Assembly: GCA_020025575.1 (NCBI GenBank)
Contig: JAHHRW010000008.1
Coordinates: forward strand, 1-64,000
Length of the DNA stretch: 64,000 bases
Direction: 5' to 3'
DNA from: Oscillospiraceae bacterium
GTDB taxonomy: Bacteria > Bacillota > Clostridia > Oscillospirales > Oscillospiraceae
Shown: piece after piece, positions 49,749-58,557 of the stretch
Numbering within the stretch: the stretch's first letter is position 1
Layout: each line of letters begins with the position of its first letter
Program-made: the position numbers and the translations under genes
The notes under the pieces: generated by a model
Told to the model about the DNA's origin: nothing
The model's input: the letters and a program-made list of their open reading frames with translations, nothing else
Databases searched by the model: none

Positions 49749-50675
49749 ATGACCAATAAATTTGGTATTGAGAGCGTTCTGAGCATTCTGGATTTGAGTG
49801 TTGAAGAAGTCGACGAACTGGTAGCCACCGCCGAAGACATTATCGCAAACCCCCAGAAGTACGCTCACCGCTGCGAAGGAAAGAAACTGGCAACCCTCTT
49901 TTTTGAGCCATCTACCCGTACTCGTCTTAGCTTTGAGGCTGCCATGTACGAATTAGGCGGCAATGTCATTGGCTTTAGTTCTGCAGACTCCAGCTCTGCA
50001 TCCAAGGGTGAAAGCGTTGCTGATACATCCAAAGTCATCTCCTGCTACGCTGATATCATTGCCATGCGCCACCCCAAGGAAGGTGCTCCCATGGTTGCTG
50101 CTCTGAACGCAACCATTCCTGTGATTAACGCAGGCGATGGCGGACATAATCACCCAACCCAGACTCTGGCCGATCTTCTGACCATCAAGCTGGAAAAGGG
50201 TCGGTTCGACCACCTGAACATCGGTGTCTGCGGTGATTTGAAGTTTGGTCGTACTGTCCACTCTCTGATCGATGCCATGAGCCGTTACGAAGGCGTCAGC
50301 TTTACCCTGATTTCTCCGGAAGAACTGAAGGTCCCCGACTATGTCCGTAACGCCATGATAAACAAAGGCATTCCCTTTGTTGAAACTACCGATCTGGAAG
50401 GTTCCATGCCTTCCCTGGACATTCTCTACATGACAAGAGTGCAGAAGGAACGTTTCTTCAACGAAGAGGATTACCTGCGTCTGAAGGATAGCTATATCCT
50501 GACAGCGGAAAAACTGGATAACGCCAAGCAGAATATGTCCATTTTGCATCCCCTGCCCCGCGTAAATGAAATTTCCGTTGCTGTGGATGATGATCCCAGA
50601 GCATGCTATTTCAAGCAGGTACGTAACGGCAAGTATATGCGCATGGCACTGATTCTAAAGCTGTTGGGGGTATAA
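49749..50675 (+). CDS. pyrB: Aspartate carbamoyltransferase catalytic subunit
   Basis: Condenses carbamoyl phosphate and aspartate to carbamoyl-aspartate. The 308-residue protein has the carbamoyl phosphate loop TLFFEPSTRTRLSFEAAM, the SSASKGESVADT loop, ADIIAMRHPKEGAPMVAA, GDGGHNHPTQTLADL and ILHPLPRVNEIS. The neighbouring pyrI implies a class B, allosterically regulated holoenzyme. TTGGAGGC overlaps the pyrE end. Confidence 0.97.
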   Translation: MTNKFGIESVLSILDLSVEEVDELVATAEDIIANPQKYAHRCEGKKLATLFFEPSTRTRLSFEAAMYELGGNVIGFSSADSSSASKGESVADTSKVISCYADIIAMRHPKEGAPMVAALNATIPVINAGDGGHNHPTQTLADLLTIKLEKGRFDHLNIGVCGDLKFGRTVHSLIDAMSRYEGVSFTLISPEELKVPDYVRNAMINKGIPFVETTDLEGSMPSLDILYMTRVQKERFFNEEDYLRLKDSYILTAEKLDNAKQNMSILHPLPRVNEISVAVDDDPRACYFKQVRNGKYMRMALILKLLGV

Positions 50676-50678
50676 GTT

Positions 50679-51092
50679 ATGAATATTGATTCCATTCAGA
50701 ATGGCTTTGTAATCGATCACATCACCGCAGGCAAAGGCATGGAGATTTACCGTCTATTGGAGCTGAGTAAGCTCAACTGTATGGTTGCATTGATCAATAA
50801 TGCACACTCTGTAAAAATGGGCCGCAAGGATATTATTAAAATCGGCAGCAATATCGAGCTAGATACAGACATTTTGGGCTATGTAGATCCCAACATTACC
50901 GTTACCATCATTCGTGACGGAAAAGTCTGCGAAAAGAAGAATCTCACACTCCCCGAAGAATTGGAAGGTGTTCTTCGCTGCCGGAATCCCCGCTGCATCT
51001 GCTCCACCGAGCAGGAACTGCCTCAAATTTTCCGCCTGACTGACCGTGAAAACCGAGTTTATCGCTGTATTTACTGCGACAGCACCTTCTAA
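50679..51092 (+). CDS. pyrI: Aspartate carbamoyltransferase regulatory subunit
   Basis: Binds CTP/ATP and zinc and confers feedback control on PyrB. The 137-residue protein has the N-terminal allosteric domain (IQNGFVIDHITAGKGMEIYR, then VALINNAHSVKMGRKDIIKI) and the C-terminal zinc site with four cysteines, CRNPRCICSTE and YRCIYCDSTF. It is the last gene of the operon, 3 nt after pyrB, with a strong terminator 7 nt after the stop. Because no attenuator or pyrR is visible, this subunit may be the main feedback point of the pathway. Confidence 0.96.
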   Translation: MNIDSIQNGFVIDHITAGKGMEIYRLLELSKLNCMVALINNAHSVKMGRKDIIKIGSNIELDTDILGYVDPNITVTIIRDGKVCEKKNLTLPEELEGVLRCRNPRCICSTEQELPQIFRLTDRENRVYRCIYCDSTF

Positions 51093-51098
51093 TATTAG

Positions 51099-51128
51099 GA
51101 TGTACCGCCAAAGATTTGGCGGTACATC
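51099..51128 (+). terminator. Terminator of the pyr operon
   Basis: GATGTACCGCCAAA and its exact complement around GA, followed by TTTTATTTC. Confidence 0.93.
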
Positions 51129-51168
51129 TTTTATTTCTAAAATAATCTGAATTCTTGGTATTTTTTCC

Positions 51169-51197
51169 TTTACCGGTTCTGGAAATAGTGATAAAAT
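51169..51197 (+). promoter_or_regulatory. SigA-type promoter of the YfhO gene
   Basis: TTTACC and TAAAAT are separated by 17 nt, 36 nt before the start codon. Confidence 0.6.
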
Positions 51198-51233
51198 ATG
51201 GAATTGAAGATAGATTTATCTGGAGGTTCCACT

Positions 51234-53888
51234 ATGCGTGTTCATATTTCATCGCAGAGAACAAAATCCTTTGCTCTCGCTTTCATAATCCCTGTATTCT
51301 CCATGTTAATGGTCATGATGATTGGCGGATATGAGCCTTTTGGCAATCTGTCTATGTTATATTCCGATATGTATCATCAGTATTATCCATTCTGGTTGAC
51401 ATTTCGTGATGCACTCCGTTCCGGCGACTCTCTGCTGTACACTTGGAGTGTTGGTTTAGGCATGGATTATCTGTCGTTAATCTCCTATTACCTTGCCTCT
51501 GTGCTGAATCTATTGGGGATTTTTGTACCCGCAAGTTTAACACTGGAATTTTACTCCTTGCTGATGCCTATTAAGCTTGGTCTAGCGGGTCTGTTTTTCG
51601 CCATATTCCTAAACAAGATATTTGATAAAGATGACTTTTCTATCAGTTTCTTTGGTGCAATGTATGGTTTATGCGCCTGGGCATTGGGTTATCAGTGGAA
51701 TATCATGTGGCTGGATACCTTTGCGTTGCTGCCTCTGCTTTCCCTTGGAACCATTCATCTGCTGCGTGATCGAAAGTTCATACTTTACACGTTAACGCTG
51801 TTCTTATCCATTTTCTCCAACTACTATATCGGTCTATTCAGCTGCATTTTTGTACTGTTCCTGTTTTTCTTCTATGAAATCTGTCGATGGCAAGGATTGA
51901 AGCGATTCCTTGCAGATTTTGTGCGTATCGGATGTTTTACAGTAATTGGCATCGGAATGACTGCCATTTTGACGTTCCCAGCGCTGGCCAGCCTGCAGAA
52001 TACACAATCCAGTGTCAACTCCTTCCCCGAAGGTTTTCGACTGAATATTGCCAGCGAGAACACCCTCAAGGGCCTACTGGATGCTATGCGGCAGGTTGCT
52101 GGTAATACGATGGGCGGCGTGGAACCCACTTTTAAGGAAGGTCTGCCGAATCTATATTGTGGTGTGGGGAGTATGCTGCTTGCATTTTTGTTCTGTACCA
52201 GCAAAAATGTGAAACTGCGTGATAAGGTCTGCTCCGTTGGTCTGCTGATTTTCTTTATGATCAGCTGCATCATTCGTCAGCTGGATTATATCTGGCATGG
52301 ATTCCATTTTACCAACATGATTCCCTACCGATTTACATTTTTGTTCAGCTTTGTCATCCTATACATGGCCTATCGCGCCTATGTAGAAATTCACGAATTT
52401 AAGATATGGCAGATTCTGTGTGGCGGACTGCTGTGCGTCGGGCTGGTCCTGTGCTCCAACAGCAAAAATGATTTGGTTTTCCTCAGCTACAACATCGGTT
52501 TTCTTGTCCTCTATCTGATTCTATTGCTTGCTTTCGCTAACAGAAAAGCCCCCGAAATGCAACAGGATTGTGATGCTCCACGCACCAACAATTCATGTTC
52601 CAAGAGCCAAACGATCTTTTCCATCTGCCTTGCATGCATTGTAGTTCTGGAAATTGCAATGAATATGCTGAACTTTGGTTTGCGTTTCCCTGCTACCGCA
52701 GTGTCTAATTATCCGATGGGTACACAGGATACACAAAATGTCATTTCTTACATGAAAGACGTAGAGCGTGATAATCTATTCTATCGTGCAGAAGCTACCA
52801 ATTCTCAGACCTTGAACGATGGTGCACTGAACGGTTATAATGGAATCTCAACATTCACCAGTTCTGCCAATGTCAGGGTAACAGAATATATGAGGGCGCT
52901 GGGATACGGAGCAAAAAACACCTATAATCGATATTGCTATGAGGAAAGCAGCCCCGTTTCCAATCTGTTCTTGGGCATCAAATATATGATCGATCGAGAT
53001 GGCAATGTAGCAGATAACAACTACTTTAACACCGCCTATTCCTCTGGGAATGTTTGCTTGCTGGAGAACAACGCTTATCTTCCACTTGGCTTTCTGACAT
53101 CTGCTGCGCTTGCCGATTTCAGTTTCCAGAACACTGACCATTTTGAATTACAAAATGAACTGTTCCGTACCGCTACAGGCATTCCCGAGAATGTCTGGAA
53201 CCTGATTCCATCTGTCTCTATTGAGGGTCAAAATGTTGAAATTACATCTCAAAATGGCTATCTGTGCAACTATGAAAAAGCACAAAACGGTTCCTCTATA
53301 ACCTATAACTTTTACGCAAATCGAAATGGATTTGCCTGCCTTGATTTTGATGTAACCGACCGAAATAGCTATCAAGTGTTTCACAACGACGTGGAACTAT
53401 ATTCCGAAACCCTTAGTCTGCCCCAGATGATTGCTGTCTGCGATGTAAAGGCAGGAGATTTGATCTCTGTTCGCCTGAACTGCAAGGACGGAGAGGATGG
53501 CCGCATGACTGTGAAAGCCGGTATCGTTGATGGTGGTGTGTTGCGTACTGGGCATAACCTTCTTAGCGCATCCACTTTGCAACTGGACTCCTTCTCATCG
53601 ACCAAAATCACCGGTTCCATCAACTGCAACCGCGACGGCTTACTCTACACCTCTATCCCCCAAGATGGGAACTGGTATGTTTTCGTGGACGGAAGTCCAG
53701 CGGAATGCAAACTGGTTGGCGATGCAATGATTGGAGTAATGCTTGAGAAGGGACACCATGATATTCGATTTGAATATCGCAACACCGCATTCTCCTATGG
53801 CTGGAAGATTAGCTGTATTTTCGCATTGTTGTTTGTTGGTTGTGTTTTTCTTATTCGCCCCGCTAAAAAAGGAAAATATCTAAAGTGA
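51234..53888 (+). CDS. yfhO: YfhO family membrane protein
   Basis: A large, 884-residue membrane protein of the YfhO family. In some Firmicutes members are tied to glycosylation of lipoteichoic or other cell-wall polymers, probably as GT-C-fold transferases. The N-terminal half has about 10-12 hydrophobic helices with the conserved SDMYHQYYPFWLTFRDALRS and GLGMDYLSLISYYLASVLNL (an Asp-containing first loop as in GT-C enzymes). A large extracellular region follows (about residues 510-850, with NGYNGISTFTSSANVRVTEY and a beta-sandwich ending), then a final transmembrane helix and RPAKKGKYLK. The ATG at 51234 is preceded by CTGGAGGT; an upstream in-frame ATG 12 codons earlier lies at the promoter and is unlikely. 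Substrate not deducible. Confidence 0.88.
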   Translation: MRVHISSQRTKSFALAFIIPVFSMLMVMMIGGYEPFGNLSMLYSDMYHQYYPFWLTFRDALRSGDSLLYTWSVGLGMDYLSLISYYLASVLNLLGIFVPASLTLEFYSLLMPIKLGLAGLFFAIFLNKIFDKDDFSISFFGAMYGLCAWALGYQWNIMWLDTFALLPLLSLGTIHLLRDRKFILYTLTLFLSIFSNYYIGLFSCIFVLFLFFFYEICRWQGLKRFLADFVRIGCFTVIGIGMTAILTFPALASLQNTQSSVNSFPEGFRLNIASENTLKGLLDAMRQVAGNTMGGVEPTFKEGLPNLYCGVGSMLLAFLFCTSKNVKLRDKVCSVGLLIFFMISCIIRQLDYIWHGFHFTNMIPYRFTFLFSFVILYMAYRAYVEIHEFKIWQILCGGLLCVGLVLCSNSKNDLVFLSYNIGFLVLYLILLLAFANRKAPEMQQDCDAPRTNNSCSKSQTIFSICLACIVVLEIAMNMLNFGLRFPATAVSNYPMGTQDTQNVISYMKDVERDNLFYRAEATNSQTLNDGALNGYNGISTFTSSANVRVTEYMRALGYGAKNTYNRYCYEESSPVSNLFLGIKYMIDRDGNVADNNYFNTAYSSGNVCLLENNAYLPLGFLTSAALADFSFQNTDHFELQNELFRTATGIPENVWNLIPSVSIEGQNVEITSQNGYLCNYEKAQNGSSITYNFYANRNGFACLDFDVTDRNSYQVFHNDVELYSETLSLPQMIAVCDVKAGDLISVRLNCKDGEDGRMTVKAGIVDGGVLRTGHNLLSASTLQLDSFSSTKITGSINCNRDGLLYTSIPQDGNWYVFVDGSPAECKLVGDAMIGVMLEKGHHDIRFEYRNTAFSYGWKISCIFALLFVGCVFLIRPAKKGKYLK

Positions 53889-53919
53889 AAAATCCCCGGA
53901 CGATCGTCCGGGGATTTTT
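53888..53919. terminator. Bidirectional terminator
   Basis: A fully palindromic 32-nt element (14-bp stem AAAAATCCCCGGAC, loop GATC) between convergent yfhO and UPF0210 genes, with A and T runs at its ends. Confidence 0.93.
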
Positions 53920-53922
53920 CTA

Positions 53923-55284
53923 TTAGTTTTTCAAGCTCTGCAGCGGAGCAGGAATCCTTCCACCTCTAGCAATAAAATCGGCAGTGGATTGGTTGTACAC
54001 CGGCATAACAGGTGCAGAACCCAACAGACCACCCATTTCTACCCGATCACCAACTGTCTTTCCGGGGGCTGGAATAATGCGAACCGCTGTTGTCTTGCTG
54101 TTCACCATACCGATGGCAGCCTCGTCTGCGATAATCGCAGAAATCGTGTCTGCCGTGGTATCACCGGGGACGGCAATCATATCCAGTCCAACAGAGCAAA
54201 CACAAGTCATTGCTTCCAGCTTGTTCAGCGTTAGAACACCGCTTTCTGCTGCTGCAATCATTCCCTCATCCTCTGATACCGGAATGAATGCACCGGACAA
54301 GCCACCAACATGGTTACTAGCCATCACGCCGCCCTTTTTAACAGCGTCGTTGAGCAGCGCCAGAGCCGCTGTTGTACCATGGATACCGCAGGTCTCAAGT
54401 CCCATTTCCTCCAGAATACGGGCAACGCTGTCACCCACAGCAGGAGTAGGTGCCAAGCTCAAATCTACAATGCCAAAAGGTACTCCCAAACGCTTAGACG
54501 CCTCGTTACCAACGATCTGTCCCATACGAGTAATTCGGAATGCGGTCTTCTTAATGGTTTCAGCCACCTCATCAAAAGGCTGACCCTTCACATTCTTCAG
54601 CGCATGATACACAACACCGGGGCCGGAGACACCAACGTTCAGGACACACTCTGGTTCACCAACGCCATGGAAAGCACCTGCCATGAAGGGATTATCTTCC
54701 ACTGCATTGCAAAATACGACCAACTTTGCACAACCAAGTCCGTCATTGTCCGCCGTAATGCGTGCTGTGTCTTTGATAATCTTTCCCATCAAAGACACGG
54801 CATTCATATTGATACCAGCTTTGGTAGAGCCAACATTGACGCTGGCACAGACACGCTCTGTCCGTGCCATGGCCTCTGGAATGGACTCAATCAGAATTCT
54901 ATCGCCCTTGGTACAGCCTTTCTGTACCAGCGCAGAAAAACCGCCGATAAAGTTCACGCCACAAGTTTTTGCGGCACGATCCAATGTCTCAGCAAAGGGA
55001 ACATAGGAATCTGTTTCACTGCTTTCTGCAACCATGGCAATGGGCGTTACGGAGATACGCTTGTTGACAATGGGAATACCAAACTCGCGTTCAATCTGTT
55101 CACCCACACTGACCAGATTCTCCGCACGACGGGTAATCTTGTCATAGATTTTGTCACAGCTGGTCTTCACATCCGGATGTGCACAGTCACGCAGAGAAAT
55201 CCCCATGGTAATTGTGCGGATGTCAAGATGACGCTTATCGATCATATCCAGCGTCTGAAAAATATCATTCTGGTTTAACATCAT
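53923..55284 (-). CDS. UPF0210 (PFL family) protein
   Basis: A 453-residue protein of the UPF0210/DUF711 family, structurally related to pyruvate formate-lyase-like barrels but without known activity. Conserved stretches include RTITMGISLRDCAHPDVKTS, GGFSALVQKGCTKGDRILIE, VNVGSTKAGINMNAV, VGVSGPGVVYHALKN and GGLSGAFIPVSEDEGM. It is nearly always paired with the ACT-domain protein UPF0237, which precedes it here by 6 nt. GAGGATAG precedes the tandem ATG codons; either could be used. Confidence 0.92.
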   Translation of the reverse strand: MMLNQNDIFQTLDMIDKRHLDIRTITMGISLRDCAHPDVKTSCDKIYDKITRRAENLVSVGEQIEREFGIPIVNKRISVTPIAMVAESSETDSYVPFAETLDRAAKTCGVNFIGGFSALVQKGCTKGDRILIESIPEAMARTERVCASVNVGSTKAGINMNAVSLMGKIIKDTARITADNDGLGCAKLVVFCNAVEDNPFMAGAFHGVGEPECVLNVGVSGPGVVYHALKNVKGQPFDEVAETIKKTAFRITRMGQIVGNEASKRLGVPFGIVDLSLAPTPAVGDSVARILEEMGLETCGIHGTTAALALLNDAVKKGGVMASNHVGGLSGAFIPVSEDEGMIAAAESGVLTLNKLEAMTCVCSVGLDMIAVPGDTTADTISAIIADEAAIGMVNSKTTAVRIIPAPGKTVGDRVEMGGLLGSAPVMPVYNQSTADFIARGGRIPAPLQSLKN

Positions 55285-55290
55285 CTATCC

Positions 55291-55560
55291 TCACACTCTA
55301 TGCATAGCTTCAAAAATATCTTCCCGCTGAACACGAATCGTAAGATTACTCTGCTTGCCGGCTTCCTCCATCAGCACGCTCAAATCTTCAAGAGGCTTAT
55401 TCGCAGAAGATACATCAACAACCATCATCATTGTAAAATAGCCCTGCATAACGGTCTGGCTAATGTCCAGTACATTCACATTGTGCTGCGCAAGATGATT
55501 GCAAACAGACGCAATAATGCCAACTTGGTCTTTTCCCACAACAGTAACAATCGCCTTCAT
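55291..55560 (-). CDS. ACT domain protein, UPF0237 family
   Basis: An 89-residue single ACT domain, probably an amino-acid or small-ligand sensor: MKAIVTVVGKDQVGIIASVC, NVNVLDISQTVMQGYFTMMM and the end IRVQREDIFEAMHRV. The ATG at 55560 is chosen because AAGGGG is eight bases upstream and the family begins MKAI; a GTG three codons earlier is possible. It is presumed to regulate or partner the UPF0210 protein. The upstream Dabb gene ends 12 nt before it. Confidence 0.92.
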   Translation of the reverse strand: MKAIVTVVGKDQVGIIASVCNHLAQHNVNVLDISQTVMQGYFTMMMVVDVSSANKPLEDLSVLMEEAGKQSNLTIRVQREDIFEAMHRV

Positions 55561-55572
55561 CCCAATCACCCC

Positions 55573-55857
55573 TTAGTATTCGTAATCTGCACAGACACGG
55601 GTATCAATGTAGTGCTTGAACTTCTCCTTGGCATCCAGGTGCAGGGGATTATTCTGGTAAGCATCCAGTGCTTCGCGAGAATCAAATTCGGAATACAGGC
55701 AGTAATCCATTCCACCCTGATAAGTCTGGCAAACCTCCAGCCAGCTCAGACCGGGAATCTTACCGACCAACGGCTCCAGCAGTCCAGAAATCTCCTCGAC
55801 TGCGGATTCTTTATCAACGCCCTCTTTCAGGGTATATAGCACAATATGTTTAACCAT
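55573..55857 (-). CDS. Dabb family (stress-responsive alpha/beta barrel) protein
   Basis: A 94-residue ferredoxin-like dimeric alpha/beta-barrel protein: MVKHIVLYTLKEGVDKESAV, the LEPLVGKIPGLSWLEVCQTY segment, DYCLYSEFDSREALDAYQNN and HLDAKEKFKHYIDTRVCADY. These match the stress-responsive A/B barrel domain. Its role is unknown. GGAGGTAAAA precedes the ATG at 55857. It is the first gene of the short operon with the ACT and UPF0210 proteins. Confidence 0.88.
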   Translation of the reverse strand: MVKHIVLYTLKEGVDKESAVEEISGLLEPLVGKIPGLSWLEVCQTYQGGMDYCLYSEFDSREALDAYQNNPLHLDAKEKFKHYIDTRVCADYEY

Positions 55858-55879
55858 AGTTTTACCTCCATGAACCACA

Positions 55880-55912
55880 ATACCGGAGCCGGTTTTAAAT
55901 CGGCTCCGGTAT
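55880..55912 (-). terminator. Hairpin after the ispH-rpsA gene
   Basis: ATACCGGAGCCG and its exact complement form a 12-bp stem with a 9-nt loop, 16 nt beyond the ispH-rpsA stop codon. The following minus-strand sequence (TTGTGGTTC) is a poor T tract, so termination may be partial and read into the Dabb operon. Confidence 0.6.
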
Positions 55913-55927
55913 GTAGCAATTTATGAA

Positions 55928-57865
55928 TTACTCTGCGTCCTCTTCAGCCTCATCCAGCAGTGCACGGATAGACAGGGAGATGCGCTTATTCTCAGCATCA
56001 ACATCTGTAATCTTGACCTGAACTTCCTGACCCTCAGCCAGAACATCCTCAGGCTTAGCAATGCGGCGATCAGCAATCTGAGAAATGTGGATCAGGCCAT
56101 CAACACCGGGGATGATCTCTGCGAATGCACCGAAGGTCATCAGCTTGACAATCTTAGCATCAACAACATCGCCAACATTGTAGTTGGTCATGAACTGATT
56201 CCAAGGATTCATCTCGGGGGTCTTGTAGCCAAGAGAAATCTTGTGCTTAACAGGATCGAAGGAGATGACATAAACGTCAATCTCGTCACCGACCTTAACA
56301 ACATCAGCAGGAGTCTTGATACGGTTCCAGCTCAGCTCAGAAACATGGACCATGCCATCAACACCGCCGATATCAACGAATGCGCCATAAGAAGTCAGGC
56401 TCTTGACCACGCCGTGGTACTTAGCACCTTCCTGAATCTCGCTCCAGATCTTCTCCTGAGCAGCCTTACGCTCCTCAGAGGTAACAGCGCGGATAGAACC
56501 GATCACACGACGGCGAGCACGGTTCACCTCAGTAATCTTCATCTTGACAGTCTTGCCAACCATGCCGGCCATGTCGCCGCCCTTGGCAATACCGGACTGA
56601 GAAGCGGGGATAAACACACGGATGCCCTTAACAGTGGCAACCAGGCCGCCCTTATTCTCTTCGGTGATGGTACCTTCAACAGTGGCCTTGTCGTCCACAT
56701 AGGTTGCCATCTCGTCCCAAATCTTCATGCCATCCAGTTTCTTCTTGGACAGCTGGCAGGTACCCTCCTGATCGTTGACACGAACAACGAAAACCTCGAT
56801 TTCGTCGCCCACGTGCAGAATGTCCTCAGGCTTAACGGTGGGATCTGCGCTGACTTCGTCATAAGGAATGTAACCGGCATGCTTGGTGCCCAGATCAACC
56901 TGGATCTCAGTGTTGCCAATGTGAGTCACAACGCCAGTAACCTTGTCTCCTGTATTTAAAGTCTTGATGGACTGCTCGAGAAGCTCGGCAAAGTTCTCCT
57001 CTGTAGTCTCAACATTTACGATTTCGCTCATAGTCTTGTTGACCTCCTTTATAATCCACGCCGGTGTGGATGCACCGGCCGTGATTCCAACATCAGTAAC
57101 ACCGCAAAAATCATCTGCATTCAGCTCGGTGGCGTTGTCCACCAAATAAACGCGATTACAGTGTTCCCGGCAGATCATTGCGAGGCGGCCTGTGTTGGAA
57201 CTCTTGGCGTCTCCGACTACGACCATGGCTTGACATACAGCGCTTAGCTTCGCCGCTTCGCTCTGCCGAAATTCAGTTGCTTTACATATTGTATCAAAAA
57301 TTTTCAAGTTAGTAAACTCTTTTTTTGCGATTTCGCCGCACATTTTCCACAAAAATTCAGTAGAGGTTGTTTGGCAAACCATACAAATAGGCATGTCAGA
57401 TGGCACATCTGAGCGATTCGCCCAAGCCTGAAGTTCTTCCGGAGTCTCAAAAACCTCACACCGACTGCACCATCCCGCAATGGCAACGACCTCCGGGTGG
57501 GTTCTGGTTCCAATGATGACAGGCAGACGCCCCTCTTCCTCAGCCTTGCTGACAATGTCGTGAATCCTCTTTACAAACGGACAGGTCGCGTCAATGATTT
57601 CTACATTCTGCCGCTCCAGCCGCTGCTGGACTGCACGAGAAACGCCATGAGATCGAATAATAACCGTACTGCCTGCCGGAGCCTCCTCAGGAGTCTCAAT
57701 TACATGAACACCCATCTGCTCAAAATGATGCACTGCATGCCGGTTATGAATGATTGGCCCCAGTGTAAAAACCTGTTTTCCCGACTGGGCCTGCTGCTCC
57801 ACCAGTTCCACAGCTCGATTTACACCAAAACAAAACCCTGCATTCTTTGCCACAGTAATACTCAT
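55928..57865 (-). CDS. ispH: Fusion of IspH (HMBPP reductase) and ribosomal protein S1
   Basis: A single 645-residue protein. Residues 1-283 are IspH, the 4Fe-4S enzyme of the last MEP-pathway step, with cluster cysteines at C12 (AKNAGFCFGVNRAVE), C95 (IIDATCPFVKRIH) and C194 (IFDTICKATEFRQ), and the substrate segments IIRSHGVSRAVQ and GITAGASTPAWII. From about residue 300 there are four S1 RNA-binding repeats (for example TGVVTHIGNTEIQVDLGTKH, and near the end DGLIHISQIADRRIAKPEDV). The junction is an uninterrupted acidic linker. This fusion is known in many Clostridia. It overlaps cmk by 4 nt, the classic cmk-rpsA adjacency. Confidence 0.95.
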   Translation of the reverse strand: MSITVAKNAGFCFGVNRAVELVEQQAQSGKQVFTLGPIIHNRHAVHHFEQMGVHVIETPEEAPAGSTVIIRSHGVSRAVQQRLERQNVEIIDATCPFVKRIHDIVSKAEEEGRLPVIIGTRTHPEVVAIAGWCSRCEVFETPEELQAWANRSDVPSDMPICMVCQTTSTEFLWKMCGEIAKKEFTNLKIFDTICKATEFRQSEAAKLSAVCQAMVVVGDAKSSNTGRLAMICREHCNRVYLVDNATELNADDFCGVTDVGITAGASTPAWIIKEVNKTMSEIVNVETTEENFAELLEQSIKTLNTGDKVTGVVTHIGNTEIQVDLGTKHAGYIPYDEVSADPTVKPEDILHVGDEIEVFVVRVNDQEGTCQLSKKKLDGMKIWDEMATYVDDKATVEGTITEENKGGLVATVKGIRVFIPASQSGIAKGGDMAGMVGKTVKMKITEVNRARRRVIGSIRAVTSEERKAAQEKIWSEIQEGAKYHGVVKSLTSYGAFVDIGGVDGMVHVSELSWNRIKTPADVVKVGDEIDVYVISFDPVKHKISLGYKTPEMNPWNQFMTNYNVGDVVDAKIVKLMTFGAFAEIIPGVDGLIHISQIADRRIAKPEDVLAEGQEVQVKITDVDAENKRISLSIRALLDEAEEDAE

Positions 57866-58539
57866 AGCTTACACTTCTCCATCACAGTCTTCTTCATGGT
57901 TTCCACAACCTCAGCAATCGTCATATCAGATGTGTCAACAAGAATATGGCTCTTCGTCTGTTTCAGGGGTGCCACAGGGCGATGAGAATCATCATAATCT
58001 CTTTGAATAATGTCTTTTAACACCTTTTCATAGGAATCCTTGGCACCCTTGGCCTGCAGTTCCTCAAAACGGCGCTTTGCTCTGACTTCGGGAGAGGCTG
58101 TCAGGAAGAACTTCACATCTGCCCGAGGCAGAACCACGGTTCCAATATCACGACCATCCATAATGACATTATGCTTTTTTGCCATATCTCGCTGCATATC
58201 CAGCAAAACATCGCGAACCAGTTTGTGAGCAGAAATCTGAGATGCAATCTTGGACATTTCCGGGGTTCGGATGTCGTCCGTTACATCGATGGTATTCATA
58301 ATCATGTGCTGTTCGCCATTTTCATCATACTCAATGTCAATGGTAACCTCATCGATGAGACGGGCAATGCCATCGATATCCTTAGGCGCGATGCCAACCA
58401 GATCCATAAAATAACCCAGTGTTCTGTAAATCGCACCGGTATCTACATAATAAAAGCCAAGCTCAGACGCCAGACGTCGAGCGATGGTGCTTTTTCCTGC
58501 ACCAGCAGGACCGTCAATGGCAACAGAATAATGGTTCAT
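57862..58539 (-). CDS. cmk: Cytidylate kinase
   Basis: Phosphorylates CMP and dCMP. The 225-residue protein has the P-loop VAIDGPAGAGKSTIARRLA, the CMP-binding YYVDTGAIYRTLGYFMD, NVIMDGRDIGTVVLPRADVK and the lid region RDYDDSHRPVAPLKQ. AGAAGGAG precedes the ATG. It lies between the sigma-like gene (18 nt upstream) and ispH-rpsA. Confidence 0.96.
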   Translation of the reverse strand: MNHYSVAIDGPAGAGKSTIARRLASELGFYYVDTGAIYRTLGYFMDLVGIAPKDIDGIARLIDEVTIDIEYDENGEQHMIMNTIDVTDDIRTPEMSKIASQISAHKLVRDVLLDMQRDMAKKHNVIMDGRDIGTVVLPRADVKFFLTASPEVRAKRRFEELQAKGAKDSYEKVLKDIIQRDYDDSHRPVAPLKQTKSHILVDTSDMTIAEVVETMKKTVMEKCKL

Positions 58540-58557
58540 AACAATATGCTCCTTCTT

